Shown here piece by piece: positions 24,525 to 32,764 of a stretch of DNA of 64,000 nt. The stretch lies in the NCBI RefSeq assembly GCF_000292915.1, contig NC_018514.1:2542001-2606000 (forward strand), in the 5' to 3' direction. Every line of letters begins with the position of its first letter. The first letter of the stretch is position 1. Origin of the DNA: Burkholderia cepacia GG4 (GTDB lineage: Bacteria; Pseudomonadota; Gammaproteobacteria; Burkholderiales; Burkholderiaceae). The notes under the pieces were generated by a model. It made no database searches. It was not told the origin of the DNA and worked only from the letters and a program-made list of their open reading frames with translations. The position numbers and the translations under genes are program-made.

Positions 24525-25781
24525 ATGCCCATACCTAGCAGCCGGTGCGCGTCGTGGCTCGCCCGCCGGATGCTGCCGGCGGGCACCGACCAGTCCGCAT
24601 GGCTCATCCTCGCCAGCCGCGGCATGCGCGGCTTCTGCGATGGATTCATTGCCGTGCTGCTGCCCGCGTATCTGCTGTCGCTCGGGCTTTCGCAACTGGA
24701 TGTCGGTCTGATCGGCACCACGACACTGACGGGTTCCGCCATCGCGACGATCGCGGTCGGCATGCTCGCGAGCCGCTTCACGCAGCGCCGCATGCTGACG
24801 CTCGCGGCGGCGCTGATGGCCGCGACGGGAATCGGTTTCGCGAGCGTCTCCACGTTGTGGCCGCTGTTCGTGATCGCGTTTGCCGGCACGCTCAATCCGA
24901 GCTCCGGCGATGTCAGCCTGTTTTTGCCGCTCGAACAGTCGCGTCTGGCGCACGCAGCCGACGGCGCCGCGCGCACGGCGCTGTTTGCACGATACAGCCT
25001 CGTCGGGGCCGTATCGGCGGCGGTCGGATCCCTCGCGGCAGGGCTGCCGATATGGCTTGCATCACATATCGGAATCACAGCACTCGGCGCGATGCGCGGC
25101 ATGTTTCTTGTCTACGCCGTGACGGGCGTCGCCGTCTGCATCCTGTACCGGCGACTGCCACGCCGGGATGCCCACTCGCCGCAGGCAGCGCCCCCGCTCG
25201 GTCCGTCACGCCCGATCGTCATGCGGCTTGCGATGCTGTTCAGCGTCGACGCGTTCGCAGGCGGTCTCGTCGTCAACTCGCTGTTGTCGCTGTGGTTGAT
25301 GCAGCGCTTCGAACTCTCGATCGCCGCTGCCGGCCAGTTCTTCTTCTGGGCGGGCCTGCTGTCGGCCGGCTCGCAGCTCGCGGCCGCGCCGCTGTCGCGC
25401 AAGATCGGCTTGCTGAACACGATGGTGTTCACGCATATCCCGTCGAGCGTCTGCCTGATCGGCGCCGCGCTCGCGCCTTCGTTGCCGCTGACGTTGACGC
25501 TGCTGTTGATGCGTAGCGCGCTTTCCCAAATGGATGTGCCGACACGAACCGCCTACGTGATGGCGGTCGTCACGCCGGCGGAGCGACCGGCAGCGGCCAG
25601 TTTTACATCGGTCCCGCGCAGCCTCGCGGCCGCTGTCGCGCCGACGCTGGCCGGCGGCCTGTTCAGTCTCGGCTGGCTCGGTGCGCCGCTGGCCGCATGC
25701 GGCGTGCTGAAGATCGCGTATGACCTTGCGCTGCTGGCGGCCTTTCGGCACGTCAAACCAGACGACGACCGGGCCCGGTAA
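24525..25781 (+). CDS. MFS transporter downstream of chrA
   Basis: The protein has 418 residues and 12 membrane segments, with ILASRGMRGFCDGFIAVLLPAYL in helix 1 and a GMLASRFTQRRMLTLAAALM loop between helices 2 and 3. Internal repetition in the second half (SVDAFAGGLVVNSLLSLWLM) is normal for MFS. ATG 24525 is chosen; a GTG three bases upstream is equally possible. It is 63 bp from chrA and 107 bp before the propeller gene on the same strand, so it probably belongs to the chromate operon, possibly as an accessory exporter. The substrate is unknown. Confidence 0.8.
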   Translation: MPIPSSRCASWLARRMLPAGTDQSAWLILASRGMRGFCDGFIAVLLPAYLLSLGLSQLDVGLIGTTTLTGSAIATIAVGMLASRFTQRRMLTLAAALMAATGIGFASVSTLWPLFVIAFAGTLNPSSGDVSLFLPLEQSRLAHAADGAARTALFARYSLVGAVSAAVGSLAAGLPIWLASHIGITALGAMRGMFLVYAVTGVAVCILYRRLPRRDAHSPQAAPPLGPSRPIVMRLAMLFSVDAFAGGLVVNSLLSLWLMQRFELSIAAAGQFFFWAGLLSAGSQLAAAPLSRKIGLLNTMVFTHIPSSVCLIGAALAPSLPLTLTLLLMRSALSQMDVPTRTAYVMAVVTPAERPAAASFTSVPRSLAAAVAPTLAGGLFSLGWLGAPLAACGVLKIAYDLALLAAFRHVKPDDDRAR

Positions 25782-25888
25782 TTGCGGGTAATCGCGGCGA
25801 CGGTCGAACGACGAATACGCGGGGAGCCATGCAAAGCGATGCCGCCGCCCCCGCGTCAATGCGGCGGCAACCGTCGCGGGAGGAAATC

Positions 25889-26992
25889 ATGAAGAAGCTC
25901 GGACGCTGGCGCTACAACCTGCTCCTGCTCATCGCGCTAGGTGGCGGACTCGGCACATCGGGCCTGTTGATTCAGCGGATTTTCGCCTCGGGCGAAGACA
26001 CCTCGATCGGCACCCTGCCGCTGACGCACGTCGCGGACATCGCGTTGCCGGGCCACCCGACACGACTCGACTATGCAAGTCTGGATCCGAGCCGCAACCA
26101 GCTCTTTATCGCGCACCTCGGCGACGGGGAAGTGATTGCCTTCGATACGCGTGCATCACGCGTGACTGCACGGATCGCGGACGTATCGTCGGTGCATGGT
26201 GTGTTGGCCGTTCCTGAGCTGTCGCGCGTCTACGCGTCCGCAACCGGGACCGACGAGATCGTCGCGATCGACGCCGCGACGCTGAAAGTCGTCGCGCGCA
26301 TACCGGGCGGGCATTACCCCGACGGAATGGCCTATGCGGCCGAGGTACGCAAGCTGTACGTATCCGACGAATACGGGAAAACGGAAACGATCATCGATGT
26401 CCGTAGCAACCAGCGCGTCGCGACGATCCCGCTCGACGGCGAGGCCGGCAACACGCAGTACGATCCGGTCTCCCGGCACATCTTCGTGAATGTTCAGACG
26501 CGTCGCCAGCTCGCCGAAATCGATCCGGCAACGGACCGTGTCGTCGCGCGTGTCGACTTGCCGGGCGCGAAAGGCAATCACGGCTTGCTGATCGAGCCGC
26601 ACAGCCGCCTCGCCTTCATCGCGTGCGAGGACAACGACAAGCTCCTCGTCTTCGATATGCGCGCACGGCATGTCGTTCAATCGTTCGATATCGGCGGCGA
26701 GCCGGATGTACTTGCGTTCGATTCCGCGTCGGACGTGCTCTATGTTGCGGGTGAAGCCGGCATCGTTTCGATGTTCAGCGTCAGCGGCCGGCATGTTGCC
26801 AGGATCGGCGAAGGCCGGCTCGGGCCGAATGCGCACGTCGTCGCGGTCGACCCGGCCACGCATCGCTCGTACTTTCCGCTGAAGAATGTCGGCGGCCGGC
26901 CCGTGCTGCGCGTGATGGCGGCCTTTACCGACATCTCGTTGCGTTCAAAGCGCGCGCAGGCTGCCTTCGAGCCGATAGAAGTCGAGCGATGA
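25889..26992 (+). CDS. Membrane-anchored YncE-like beta-propeller protein
   Basis: The 367-residue protein begins with a positively charged end and one hydrophobic segment (YNLLLLIALGGGLGTSGLLI), an uncleaved anchor or signal. The rest is a seven-bladed-type propeller with repeats such as LFIAHLGDGEVIAFDT, VYASATGTDEIVAIDA and LYVSDEYGKTETIIDV, like periplasmic YncE. AGGAA immediately before 25889 decides the start over an in-frame start at 25829. It closes the run after chrA and the MFS gene. Its last 48 bases overlap a convergent gene on the other strand. A redox or metal role is possible but not shown. Confidence 0.8.
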   Translation: MKKLGRWRYNLLLLIALGGGLGTSGLLIQRIFASGEDTSIGTLPLTHVADIALPGHPTRLDYASLDPSRNQLFIAHLGDGEVIAFDTRASRVTARIADVSSVHGVLAVPELSRVYASATGTDEIVAIDAATLKVVARIPGGHYPDGMAYAAEVRKLYVSDEYGKTETIIDVRSNQRVATIPLDGEAGNTQYDPVSRHIFVNVQTRRQLAEIDPATDRVVARVDLPGAKGNHGLLIEPHSRLAFIACEDNDKLLVFDMRARHVVQSFDIGGEPDVLAFDSASDVLYVAGEAGIVSMFSVSGRHVARIGEGRLGPNAHVVAVDPATHRSYFPLKNVGGRPVLRVMAAFTDISLRSKRAQAAFEPIEVER

Positions 26993-27268
26993 TGCAGTGA
27001 AGAACGAACGCGACGTGCCGGCGGCAAAATCGTCGATGTGCACCACGGTCGAGCGGTCGGCTTCCTGCCACGAAATTGCGTAGGTCTCGCCTGCAACGTG
27101 CTGCCACGTATAGGCGACTTCGCCCTTCGCGCCCGCGTAAGCCCCTTCCGTGATCTCGTAGCGCATATGGATCCCGTCATCGGCATACGCGTTGATGGCG
27201 GTGAGTCCGTCGTAGCGGACTTCGAACGTCTTGCCGGCAAACGACGGCAGTTGGGTCGGTGCGTTCAT
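26945..27268 (-). CDS. MoaF-like small lipocalin-fold protein
   Basis: The 107-residue protein resembles the MoaF family: strands FAGKTFEVRYDGLTAINAY, IHMRYEITEGAYAGAKGEVAYTWQHVAGETYAISWQEADRS in short blocks, and a final VVHIDDFAAGTSRSFFT. Proteins of this type form small beta-barrels that may bind a hydrophobic ligand. The reverse-strand ATG at 27268 has GGAG upstream. Its 3' end overlaps the convergent propeller gene by 48 bases, so the two mRNAs are complementary at their ends. It is not in an operon. Function is unknown. Confidence 0.72.
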   Translation of the reverse strand: MNAPTQLPSFAGKTFEVRYDGLTAINAYADDGIHMRYEITEGAYAGAKGEVAYTWQHVAGETYAISWQEADRSTVVHIDDFAAGTSRSFFTASSLDFYRLEGSLRAL

Positions 27269-27727
27269 GGTGTGATCTCCTGATGAAAAATGGACGACGC
27301 TCGGTGGGCGAGTTCGACAGGTGTGCCGACGCGTTCACGCAGGCCCGCACGGGTCAAACGCACCGCTCAGCGCGGTCAGCGCGAGCGGCATGGCGATGAG
27401 GGGTAGTGTGCCCGCTTTACTTTGGTGTAAAAACCCGCCTGAAAACCAATCAATTTTGATTTCGCTTCAACAATGAATGTCTCGCTCGGCGAATCCCGTG
27501 CCTCCCGAGGTACGCACCCATCGCCGATGAATGCGCCGACGCGCGCGCCGGCTGCGCCGCGCCATTCAATTGATTCACGGTGAAAAGCGCGATTCCCGAA
27601 CCGCAGCAACGCCGCCCGCCTGCTCACCGAAGCGTCCGCGCGGCCGGCACAAGCGGATGGCGTAGACGAAGTCCGGGTCCACCATCCGCGTCGGTGGTGA
27701 GATTCGAACCCCGCCGCAGGCGCTTCC
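27269..27727. other. Intergenic region, no credible gene
   Basis: The 459-bp segment has lower GC around 27400-27480 and would hold promoters for the MoaF-like gene. A reverse open frame through it has unusual composition and no family resemblance. A short stretch at 27695-27715 resembles a tRNA T-loop but lacks a matching stem. Confidence 0.5.
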
Positions 27728-28843
27728 TCATTGATCGACGACGATCTGGCCATTCATGCCGGGCCAGTCGGAATAGCCGCTCACGCCACCGCCGTACCAG
27801 TATTGTTTCGGGGCCTCGGCTAGCGGCGCCCCGCTGCGAAGCCGGTCGACCAGGTCCGGATTCGCGATGAACGGCCGCCCGATGCTGAACAGGTCGGCAT
27901 CACCGGTAGCCAGCGTCTGCTCGGCCAGGCCAAGCGTGTACTGATTGTTGGCGATGTACGCACCCTTGAAGCGCTTGCGGAGCGCCGCGAAGCTTACGCC
28001 GCCGTGTGCGTCGCGGCTCAACTGGGTCACGCCCTCGATGTCATGGATGTAGAGCAGCCCGAGGCTGGACAGCGCATCGACATAGGCGCCGAACGTCTCC
28101 ACTGTCTTGCTGTCGAGCGGCGTGTTGCCCGGTGCCGTGGTCACGGGCGAGATGCGAATGCCAACCCGGTCGGCACCCCACACGTCGATGACCGCCCGGA
28201 CGACTGCAAGGGGAAAACGCAGACGGTTTTCGACCGAGCCGCCATATTGGTCGGTGCGGTGGTTGGTACTGTCCCGGACGAACTGCTCCAGCAGATAGTT
28301 GTTCGCCGAATGCACCTCCACGCCGTCGAAGCCAGCGAGCTTCGCGTTCTCGGCAGCACGGCGATAGTCCTCGATGATCAGCGGGATCTCTTCCGCATCG
28401 AGCTCACGCGGCGTGACGAAATCCTTCATGCCGTCATGCACCCGTATCTGGCCTTCCGGCTTGATGGCGGATGGCGCAACCGGAAGTGCTCCGCCATGCA
28501 TGTCGGGGTGGGACATCCTTCCGGTATGCCAGAGCTGCAGGAAGATCTTTCCGTCGCGTCGATGTACGGCATCGGTCACGCGCTTCCACGCCGTGATTTG
28601 CGCGTCTGTCCAGATCCCCGGGGTACGCGGATAGCCCCGAGCCTGGGACGAAATGTTGGTCGCCTCCGTGATGATCAAGCCAGCGCCGGCACGCTGCGCA
28701 TAGTAGTCGGCAGCATAGTCAGGTGGAACACCGGCGTCGTCGGCACGGCTGCGGGTCATCGGCGCCATGACGATGCGGTTCTTCAGATGCAGCCCGCCGA
28801 TCGTGACGGGTTGCAGGATGGGGCTTGAGACAGGGTCAAACAT
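27728..28843 (-). CDS. Alkene reductase, Old Yellow Enzyme family (NemA-like)
   Basis: The 371-residue protein is an FMN-dependent OYE. Visible residues include the FMN strand KNRIVMAPMTRSRA, the catalytic Tyr/His region LQLWHTGRMSHPD, the HSANNYLLEQFVRD and NHRTDQYGGSVENRLRFPL motif, and the final FSIGRPFIANPDLV phosphate-binding part. NemA-type enzymes reduce N-ethylmaleimide, nitro esters or unsaturated carbonyls with NADPH, and some reduce chromate. It lies between the MoaF-like gene and a broken aldehyde dehydrogenase. Its promoter region carries a perfect inverted repeat. Confidence 0.9.
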   Translation of the reverse strand: MFDPVSSPILQPVTIGGLHLKNRIVMAPMTRSRADDAGVPPDYAADYYAQRAGAGLIITEATNISSQARGYPRTPGIWTDAQITAWKRVTDAVHRRDGKIFLQLWHTGRMSHPDMHGGALPVAPSAIKPEGQIRVHDGMKDFVTPRELDAEEIPLIIEDYRRAAENAKLAGFDGVEVHSANNYLLEQFVRDSTNHRTDQYGGSVENRLRFPLAVVRAVIDVWGADRVGIRISPVTTAPGNTPLDSKTVETFGAYVDALSSLGLLYIHDIEGVTQLSRDAHGGVSFAALRKRFKGAYIANNQYTLGLAEQTLATGDADLFSIGRPFIANPDLVDRLRSGAPLAEAPKQYWYGGGVSGYSDWPGMNGQIVVDQ

Positions 28844-28860
28844 GATTAGTATTCCTTTTA

Positions 28861-28879
28861 GAATCTGGCAATCAGATTC
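28861..28879. repeat. Perfect inverted repeat upstream of the alkene reductase
   Basis: GAATCTG and CAGATTC flank a five-base centre, 18 bp upstream of the reductase ATG. The size and position suit a dimeric repressor site; it could also act as a weak hairpin. Confidence 0.5.
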
Positions 28880-28905
28880 CTTTTTGAGTCCGAATGAAGC
28901 AATGA

Positions 28906-29412
28906 TTAGTCGACAGCCTTTGCCCAGACCGCCTGAGCGTTGGTGAACGCCCGCAAGCCGACATGCGACAGTTCGCGTTCGTAACCGCTCTTCTTCACCC
29001 CACCGACCGGAATGCGGGCGTTCGAGGCGGAAAAGCCGTTGATGAATACCCCGCCCGTTTCCAGGCGACGGGCGATGCGCCGGGCACGGGCGATATCACG
29101 TGTCCACCGATTGCCACCCAGGCCGTAATCGCTGGTATTGGCAAGCTCGATCGCATGTTCTGCATTGTCGGCCACCGTGATCGCAGCCAAGGCCTCTGAC
29201 CTTTCGCGCAACGTCGCGGACAAGCGACGATAGGTCGCAACGCGTTCCGCCATCGGGGTCGTGCGCCACAACCGGCTGGCGGCGGCGTTGCCGTCCAGCA
29301 TGTGCTCGACCTCGTCCGGGGTCCGGAATGCATGGGTTGCGATCAGCTCGCCGGTCGCAGGGTTGCGCGAAATCGCGCCGGTGGCGGGGTTGGTGCTGGG
29401 GGTGGGCATCAT
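28906..29412 (-). pseudogene. Aldehyde dehydrogenase (succinate-semialdehyde type) with in-frame central deletion
   Basis: The 168-residue product joins an N-terminal aldehyde dehydrogenase start (NPATGELIATHAFRTPDEVEHML, YRRLSATLRERSEALA, residues 1-74) directly to a C-terminal end (VADNAEHAIELANTSDYGLGGNRWTRD, ETGGVFINGF, VGGVKKSGYERELSHVGLRAF). Full-length enzymes have about 455 residues; roughly 290 are gone, including the NAD fold, the catalytic Glu and the catalytic Cys. The reading frame is kept and the start keeps a GGAGG site, so a product may still be made, but it cannot be an active dehydrogenase. It lies 62 bp upstream of the alkene reductase on the same strand. Confidence 0.85.
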
Positions 29413-29499
29413 TGCCTCCGTGACGGTTGAGAGCGGTGTCGGTTGCTCTGGGCGTCACTGTAGGCAATTCGGGCAGCCTGAATAAGGCGTCTTGTGATC

Positions 29500-30306
29500 C
29501 TATGAGTCCGACTCACTGGCAGCGGGTCGCGGGATATACGTCACCAGCGACAGATCCGGCCGCCCTGCGGGTGTCAACGCGACATAGGTGAAGTCGATGT
29601 CGCCAAACGTCGGATGTCGAAGGCGCTTGCCGCCTTCGTCGAACCCTTTCACGTCCGTATCCGGCCACCAGTCACGGAACTCGGGACTCAGTCCGGAGAG
29701 TTCGTCGACCAGACTGTCGAATGGCACCTTGTCCTGCGCCTGGGCGCGGGCGGCACGAAACGTGGAAATCATGCCGCGCGCCATCTGCTCCCAGTCGAGA
29801 ATCAGGGTGCGATAAGGTTGGTAGAGGAATAGCAGGCGCAACGTATTGCGCTCGTGCGGTTGCAGCGATCCGTAATCGACGAACAAGTCGGCGATCGCGT
29901 CATTCCAGGCGAGAATGTCGAGCCGCGTGTTGCGGACATAAGCCGGCACGTCGATGGCCCGCACCAGCATTTCAAGGCCATCGCTGACCCCGCCGCCGGT
30001 TGCTACCGGCGGCAGTTCGCGAGAAGACAGGGCAAAGAGATGGGCCGATTCGACACGATCGAGTTTGAGGACCTTCGAGATTCGCCTGAGCGCGTCGGCG
30101 GAGGGCTGGATGTCCCGGCCCTGCTCGAGCCAGGTGTACCAGCTGACGCTGACGCCCGCGAGCATCGCGACTTCCTCACGTCGCAAGCCTGGCGTACGGC
30201 GCGGCCCCTCGGGCAGGCCGAATTCGGTTGGCTGGAGGCGCGCGCGTCGGCTGGAAAGGAACGCGCCCAACTCACGCCGTTGTTCAGGAGATGGTCTGCG
30301 TGCCAT
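29500..30306 (-). CDS. XRE-type transcriptional regulator with MmyB-like ligand domain
   Basis: The 268-residue protein has a helix-turn-helix at residues 20-75 (LGAFLSSRRARL, PGLRREEVAMLAGVSVSWYTWLEQGRDIQPSADALRRISKVLKL) and a MmyB-like domain from about 100 onward (PAYVRNTRLDILAWNDAIADLF, LLFLYQ, LVDELSGLSPEFRDWWPDTDV), which is known to bind small ligands such as fatty acids. ATG 30306 precedes MARRPSPEQRRELG; ten more residues are possible upstream. It faces the same way as the OYE and the dehydrogenase remnant and may regulate them, a common linkage for this family. Confidence 0.83.
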   Translation of the reverse strand: MARRPSPEQRRELGAFLSSRRARLQPTEFGLPEGPRRTPGLRREEVAMLAGVSVSWYTWLEQGRDIQPSADALRRISKVLKLDRVESAHLFALSSRELPPVATGGGVSDGLEMLVRAIDVPAYVRNTRLDILAWNDAIADLFVDYGSLQPHERNTLRLLFLYQPYRTLILDWEQMARGMISTFRAARAQAQDKVPFDSLVDELSGLSPEFRDWWPDTDVKGFDEGGKRLRHPTFGDIDFTYVALTPAGRPDLSLVTYIPRPAASESDS

Positions 30307-30374
30307 ATGACGCTTGAGCAATGACTTCGATGGCAAGAATCTAACGCAGATTGGCGTGGCGTGGCGTGGTCAAC

Positions 30375-30527
30375 TCATCCCGGACACTGCTCCAAGTACT
30401 TCTTCTGCAACAGCTGGCGCCAGTCTGTCATTGAATTGAACTGATCTGGCCGTAACCGGTTGTACCAGCGCATCGGCATGGTCAACTTGGCGGTGGAGCG
30501 CCAGCCAAGGACTATCCTTCAATCGTC
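30375..30527 (-). pseudogene. Possible integrase/transposase C-terminal remnant
   Basis: A minus-strand frame ends at a TGA at 30375-30377 and reads LGWRSTAKLTMPMRWYNRLRP followed by DQFNSMTDWRQLLQKKYLEQ. The tone resembles the end of a recombinase, but no catalytic residue is present and I cannot name the family. It has no start and is cut at its upstream end. It lies between the XRE gene and the GDCCVxC gene in a rearranged stretch. Confidence 0.3.
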
Positions 30528-30568
30528 AAGGAGACGCGCAGCGTCGTCGACCCGGTCCCGTTGAAATC

Positions 30569-30811
30569 ATGCCAAACGAACTCGTCTTCGAATCCGTGCT
30601 GACTTGCCCGTACTGCGGGTCTGCCCGTTGCGAGACCATGCCCGACAACACCTGCCTGTATTGTTACGAATGCCCCAGTTGCCGCAAGTTGCTGCGCCCG
30701 CGCCCCGGCGACTGTTGCGTGTTCTGCTCGTTCGGTTCGATTCCGTGCCCGCCTCGGCAAAAGCAGAGTAACCAGGATCCCTGCGGAGACTGCGGGACGG
30801 GCGTGTCGTAG
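30569..30811 (+). CDS. GDCCVxC-domain small cysteine-rich protein
   Basis: The 80-residue protein has ten or more cysteines arranged as two CPYCGS/CYECPSC zinc-finger-like pairs, then the RPGDCCVFCSFGSIPCPP motif that names the GDCCVxC family. Members are often encoded near mercury and heavy-metal resistance genes and some contain selenocysteine; here the motif has only cysteine. Next to it lies a broken exporter copy, consistent with a metal-resistance fragment. There is no clear Shine-Dalgarno site. The function is not known. Confidence 0.82.
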   Translation: MPNELVFESVLTCPYCGSARCETMPDNTCLYCYECPSCRKLLRPRPGDCCVFCSFGSIPCPPRQKQSNQDPCGDCGTGVS

Positions 30812-30860
30812 TCCGCCGCCACACCAGCCGGCCGGGTCATTGCGCGCGCAGTACCGCTTT

Positions 30861-31115
30861 CCCTCGCGTCGCGAGCCCGACTTCGATAGCACCGCGCACG
30901 TTGTCCATCAGACGACGATCCGAATTCATGTCGGGCAGGATGCCGCCGGCGTCGCGCATCAGCACCGTACGACCCGTTCGCGATCACCAGCGCGCCGATG
31001 ATGCCGGCCAGCGGATCCATCCAGAGCCAGCCGAACGCACGCGCGCGCGGCAGCCCGACGATCGTCAGGACGGAGACGGCCGCATCGGCGATCACGTGGA
31101 TGGTCGCGGAGCGGA
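30861..31115 (-). pseudogene. Fragment of a second dmeF-type exporter
   Basis: The segment 30881-31115 is closely similar to 19914-20147 inside dmeF, for example the shared stretches ending in GATGATGCCGGCCAGCGGATC and the HVIADAAVSVLTIVGL coding part. A further 13-base match to the dmeF 3' end (30861-30873 with 19735-19747) is joined directly to it, so about 170 bases of the gene are missing. Indels disrupt the frame. It is therefore a decayed partial duplicate and not a functional exporter. Confidence 0.82.
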
Positions 31116-31168
31116 ACCGGCGTCGACGCGCCGTGCCGAACGCGGCGCGGCCGCGAGCCGCCGCCGGT

Positions 31169-31873
31169 TCAACGCGGTTCCAATCTGGCCAGCACCCCGC
31201 TCACGATCCGGTCGCAGCGTTCCCCGTCGAACGAAAACACGTCGCGCTCGGCCAGGTCGATTTCCTGAGCGAGCGATTCGCGCAGCAGGCTCCTTGCGCG
31301 GAAATGCCGCGAGCGCACGGTCGCCTCCGGTATCCCGAGGCACGCGGCGGTTTCCTCGACGCTGAATTCCTCGACGCAGCGCATCACGAACACGATGCGA
31401 AACGCTTCGGGCAACGCATCGAGGTTGCGCTCCAGCAATGCACGCCATTCGGACCGCATCAGCGCCCGGTCCGGCGAACCGTTCTGGTCTGTATCCATGA
31501 TGTCCCGCTCGAAGTCGGCGATCGCAGACAAGCCGACCATCGGCGCGATCGTGTCGCGCCGCGCGCCGCGGCGCTGACGCGTATGGCACTCATTGAGCAC
31601 GAGCCGCGACAGCCAGGTCGACAGCGACGCGTCGCCGCGAAAACGCGCGATCGCACGAAACGCCGCCAGATAGGCGTCCTGCAGGGCGTCCTCGGCTTCC
31701 GCGTCGTCGCGCAACGTCGCCCGCGCGAGCCGGTAGAGCCGCCGATTGTAGCGACGCATCAACTGTTCGAACGCCGTGCAGTCGCCGCTCGCGACGCGCG
31801 CGGCGAGCGTGCGGTCGTCTTCTTCCGAAACAGGCAACGGGCTCGGCTCGGGAACGTCCGCATGGCGCATCAT
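31169..31873 (-). CDS. ECF sigma factor (group with DUF4142/cupredoxin operon)
   Basis: This 234-residue protein carries sigma region 2 (FEQLMRRYNRRLYRLARATL, AEDALQDAYLAAFRAIARFRG, LSTWLSRLVLNECHTRQRR) and region 4 (LPEAFRIVFVMRCVEEFSVEETAACLGIPEATVRSRHFRARSLLRE). A C-terminal tail of about 35 residues (AERDVFSFDGERCDRIVSGVL) contains one Cys. ATG 31873 overlaps the TGA of the cupredoxin gene by 4 bp. No anti-sigma gene is adjacent, so how it is held inactive is unknown. It probably drives its own operon. Confidence 0.85.
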   Translation of the reverse strand: MMRHADVPEPSPLPVSEEDDRTLAARVASGDCTAFEQLMRRYNRRLYRLARATLRDDAEAEDALQDAYLAAFRAIARFRGDASLSTWLSRLVLNECHTRQRRGARRDTIAPMVGLSAIADFERDIMDTDQNGSPDRALMRSEWRALLERNLDALPEAFRIVFVMRCVEEFSVEETAACLGIPEATVRSRHFRARSLLRESLAQEIDLAERDVFSFDGERCDRIVSGVLARLEPR

Positions 31874-32235
31874 GGCTTGCCCTTTACGATCAGTGTCGCT
31901 TTCATCGTAGGATGAAACGTGCAGAGATACGCATGGCGGCCCGGTGTATTCGCGACATATGTCCACGACGCATCGGGTGCGATTTCATGCGAGTCGAACA
32001 CGCCCGCGGCCGTCGCCGTGTGCGCGACGAGATCCTTGTTGACCCAGACGATCGTGTCGCCGCGCGCGACCGTCAGGCTGGCCGGGTTGAAGCGCATGCC
32101 TTCGATGGTGATCCGGTGCGTCGTGCCGGCGGTGACGTCCGCAGCCGCGATCGCCAGCGCCGCCAGCACGACGATCCGGCACACGGCACGGCGCCGCGCC
32201 GCCGGGTTGCCCGGCTCAGTAGGCCTTCTTCTCAT
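31870..32235 (-). CDS. Exported cupredoxin-domain protein
   Basis: The 121-residue protein has a signal peptide (hydrophobic IVVLAALAIAAADVTAG) and a plastocyanin-like domain. Likely copper ligands are His in DLVAHTATAAG and Cys, His and Met in AYLCTFHPTMKATLIV. It is placed between a DUF4142 gene (20-bp overlap) and an ECF sigma gene (4-bp overlap), so all three are coupled. The role is probably copper or electron handling in the periplasm under sigma control; the partner is unknown. Confidence 0.87.
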   Translation of the reverse strand: MRRRPTEPGNPAARRRAVCRIVVLAALAIAAADVTAGTTHRITIEGMRFNPASLTVARGDTIVWVNKDLVAHTATAAGVFDSHEIAPDASWTYVANTPGRHAYLCTFHPTMKATLIVKGKP

Positions 32236-32764
32236 TGCCGTCGCCGAGCGTCGATTGCAACGCGCGAGCGTGCTCGAGGTGGGCGACGAACGCCGGCCGC
32301 ACCTTCACCAGCAGCGCCTTCAATTCGTCGTTCTTCGCCGACGGAATCAGCTGCTTGTCCATCGCATCGATCACCTGTTGATGATAGGTAACCTCGTGAT
32401 CGACATAGGCCTTGTCGAATGCGTGCCCCTTGAGCGCCTTGAGCGCGGCGACGTTGTCGTCGCCCTCTTTCTTCAGCGCGTCGCTCGTCGCGTTGGTTTC
32501 GGGTTTCAGGTTCAGCCTGGTCGCCAGCGCAACCGCCGATTTGTTCACATTGGTGTGATCGGTGACCATCAACTCGGCAAAGCTTTTGACGGGTTTCGTA
32601 TGCGTCGTGTTTTCCGCGAGGGTCCCGGCATCGATGTCGACCTGGTTGGCCGTCACGACGATCGCGGCGATCTGCGGGTCTGTCAGTTGCGTCCCTTGCG
32701 CAGGGGCGGCGAGCGGCAGTGTGGAAAGCAGTGCCGCAAGGCCCAGCTTGGGCATGAGTGTCAT
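32216..32764 (-). CDS. DUF4142 exported protein
   Basis: The 182-residue protein has a signal peptide (MTLMPKLGLAALLSTLPLAAPAQG) and the DUF4142 helical domain: DPQIAAIVVTANQVDIDAG, FAELMVTDHTNVNKSA, FDKAYVDHEVTYHQQVIDAMD and a last helix with AFVAHLEHARALQ. The conserved His residues suggest a ferritin-like four-helix metal site, and the family is periplasmic. ATG 32764 has GGAG upstream. It is the first gene of the DUF4142-cupredoxin-sigma operon, read from an ECF-type promoter about 75 bp upstream. Confidence 0.85.
   Translation of the reverse strand: MTLMPKLGLAALLSTLPLAAPAQGTQLTDPQIAAIVVTANQVDIDAGTLAENTTHTKPVKSFAELMVTDHTNVNKSAVALATRLNLKPETNATSDALKKEGDDNVAALKALKGHAFDKAYVDHEVTYHQQVIDAMDKQLIPSAKNDELKALLVKVRPAFVAHLEHARALQSTLGDGNEKKAY

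Noticed and set aside
27690..27720. tRNA-like T-loop (GGTTCGAATC on the minus strand)
   Set aside because: The flanking bases do not form a T-stem and no anticodon or acceptor stem can be built around it.
27376..27753. 125-codon minus-strand frame
   Set aside because: No ribosome site, atypical composition and overlap with the end of the alkene reductase; treated as non-coding.
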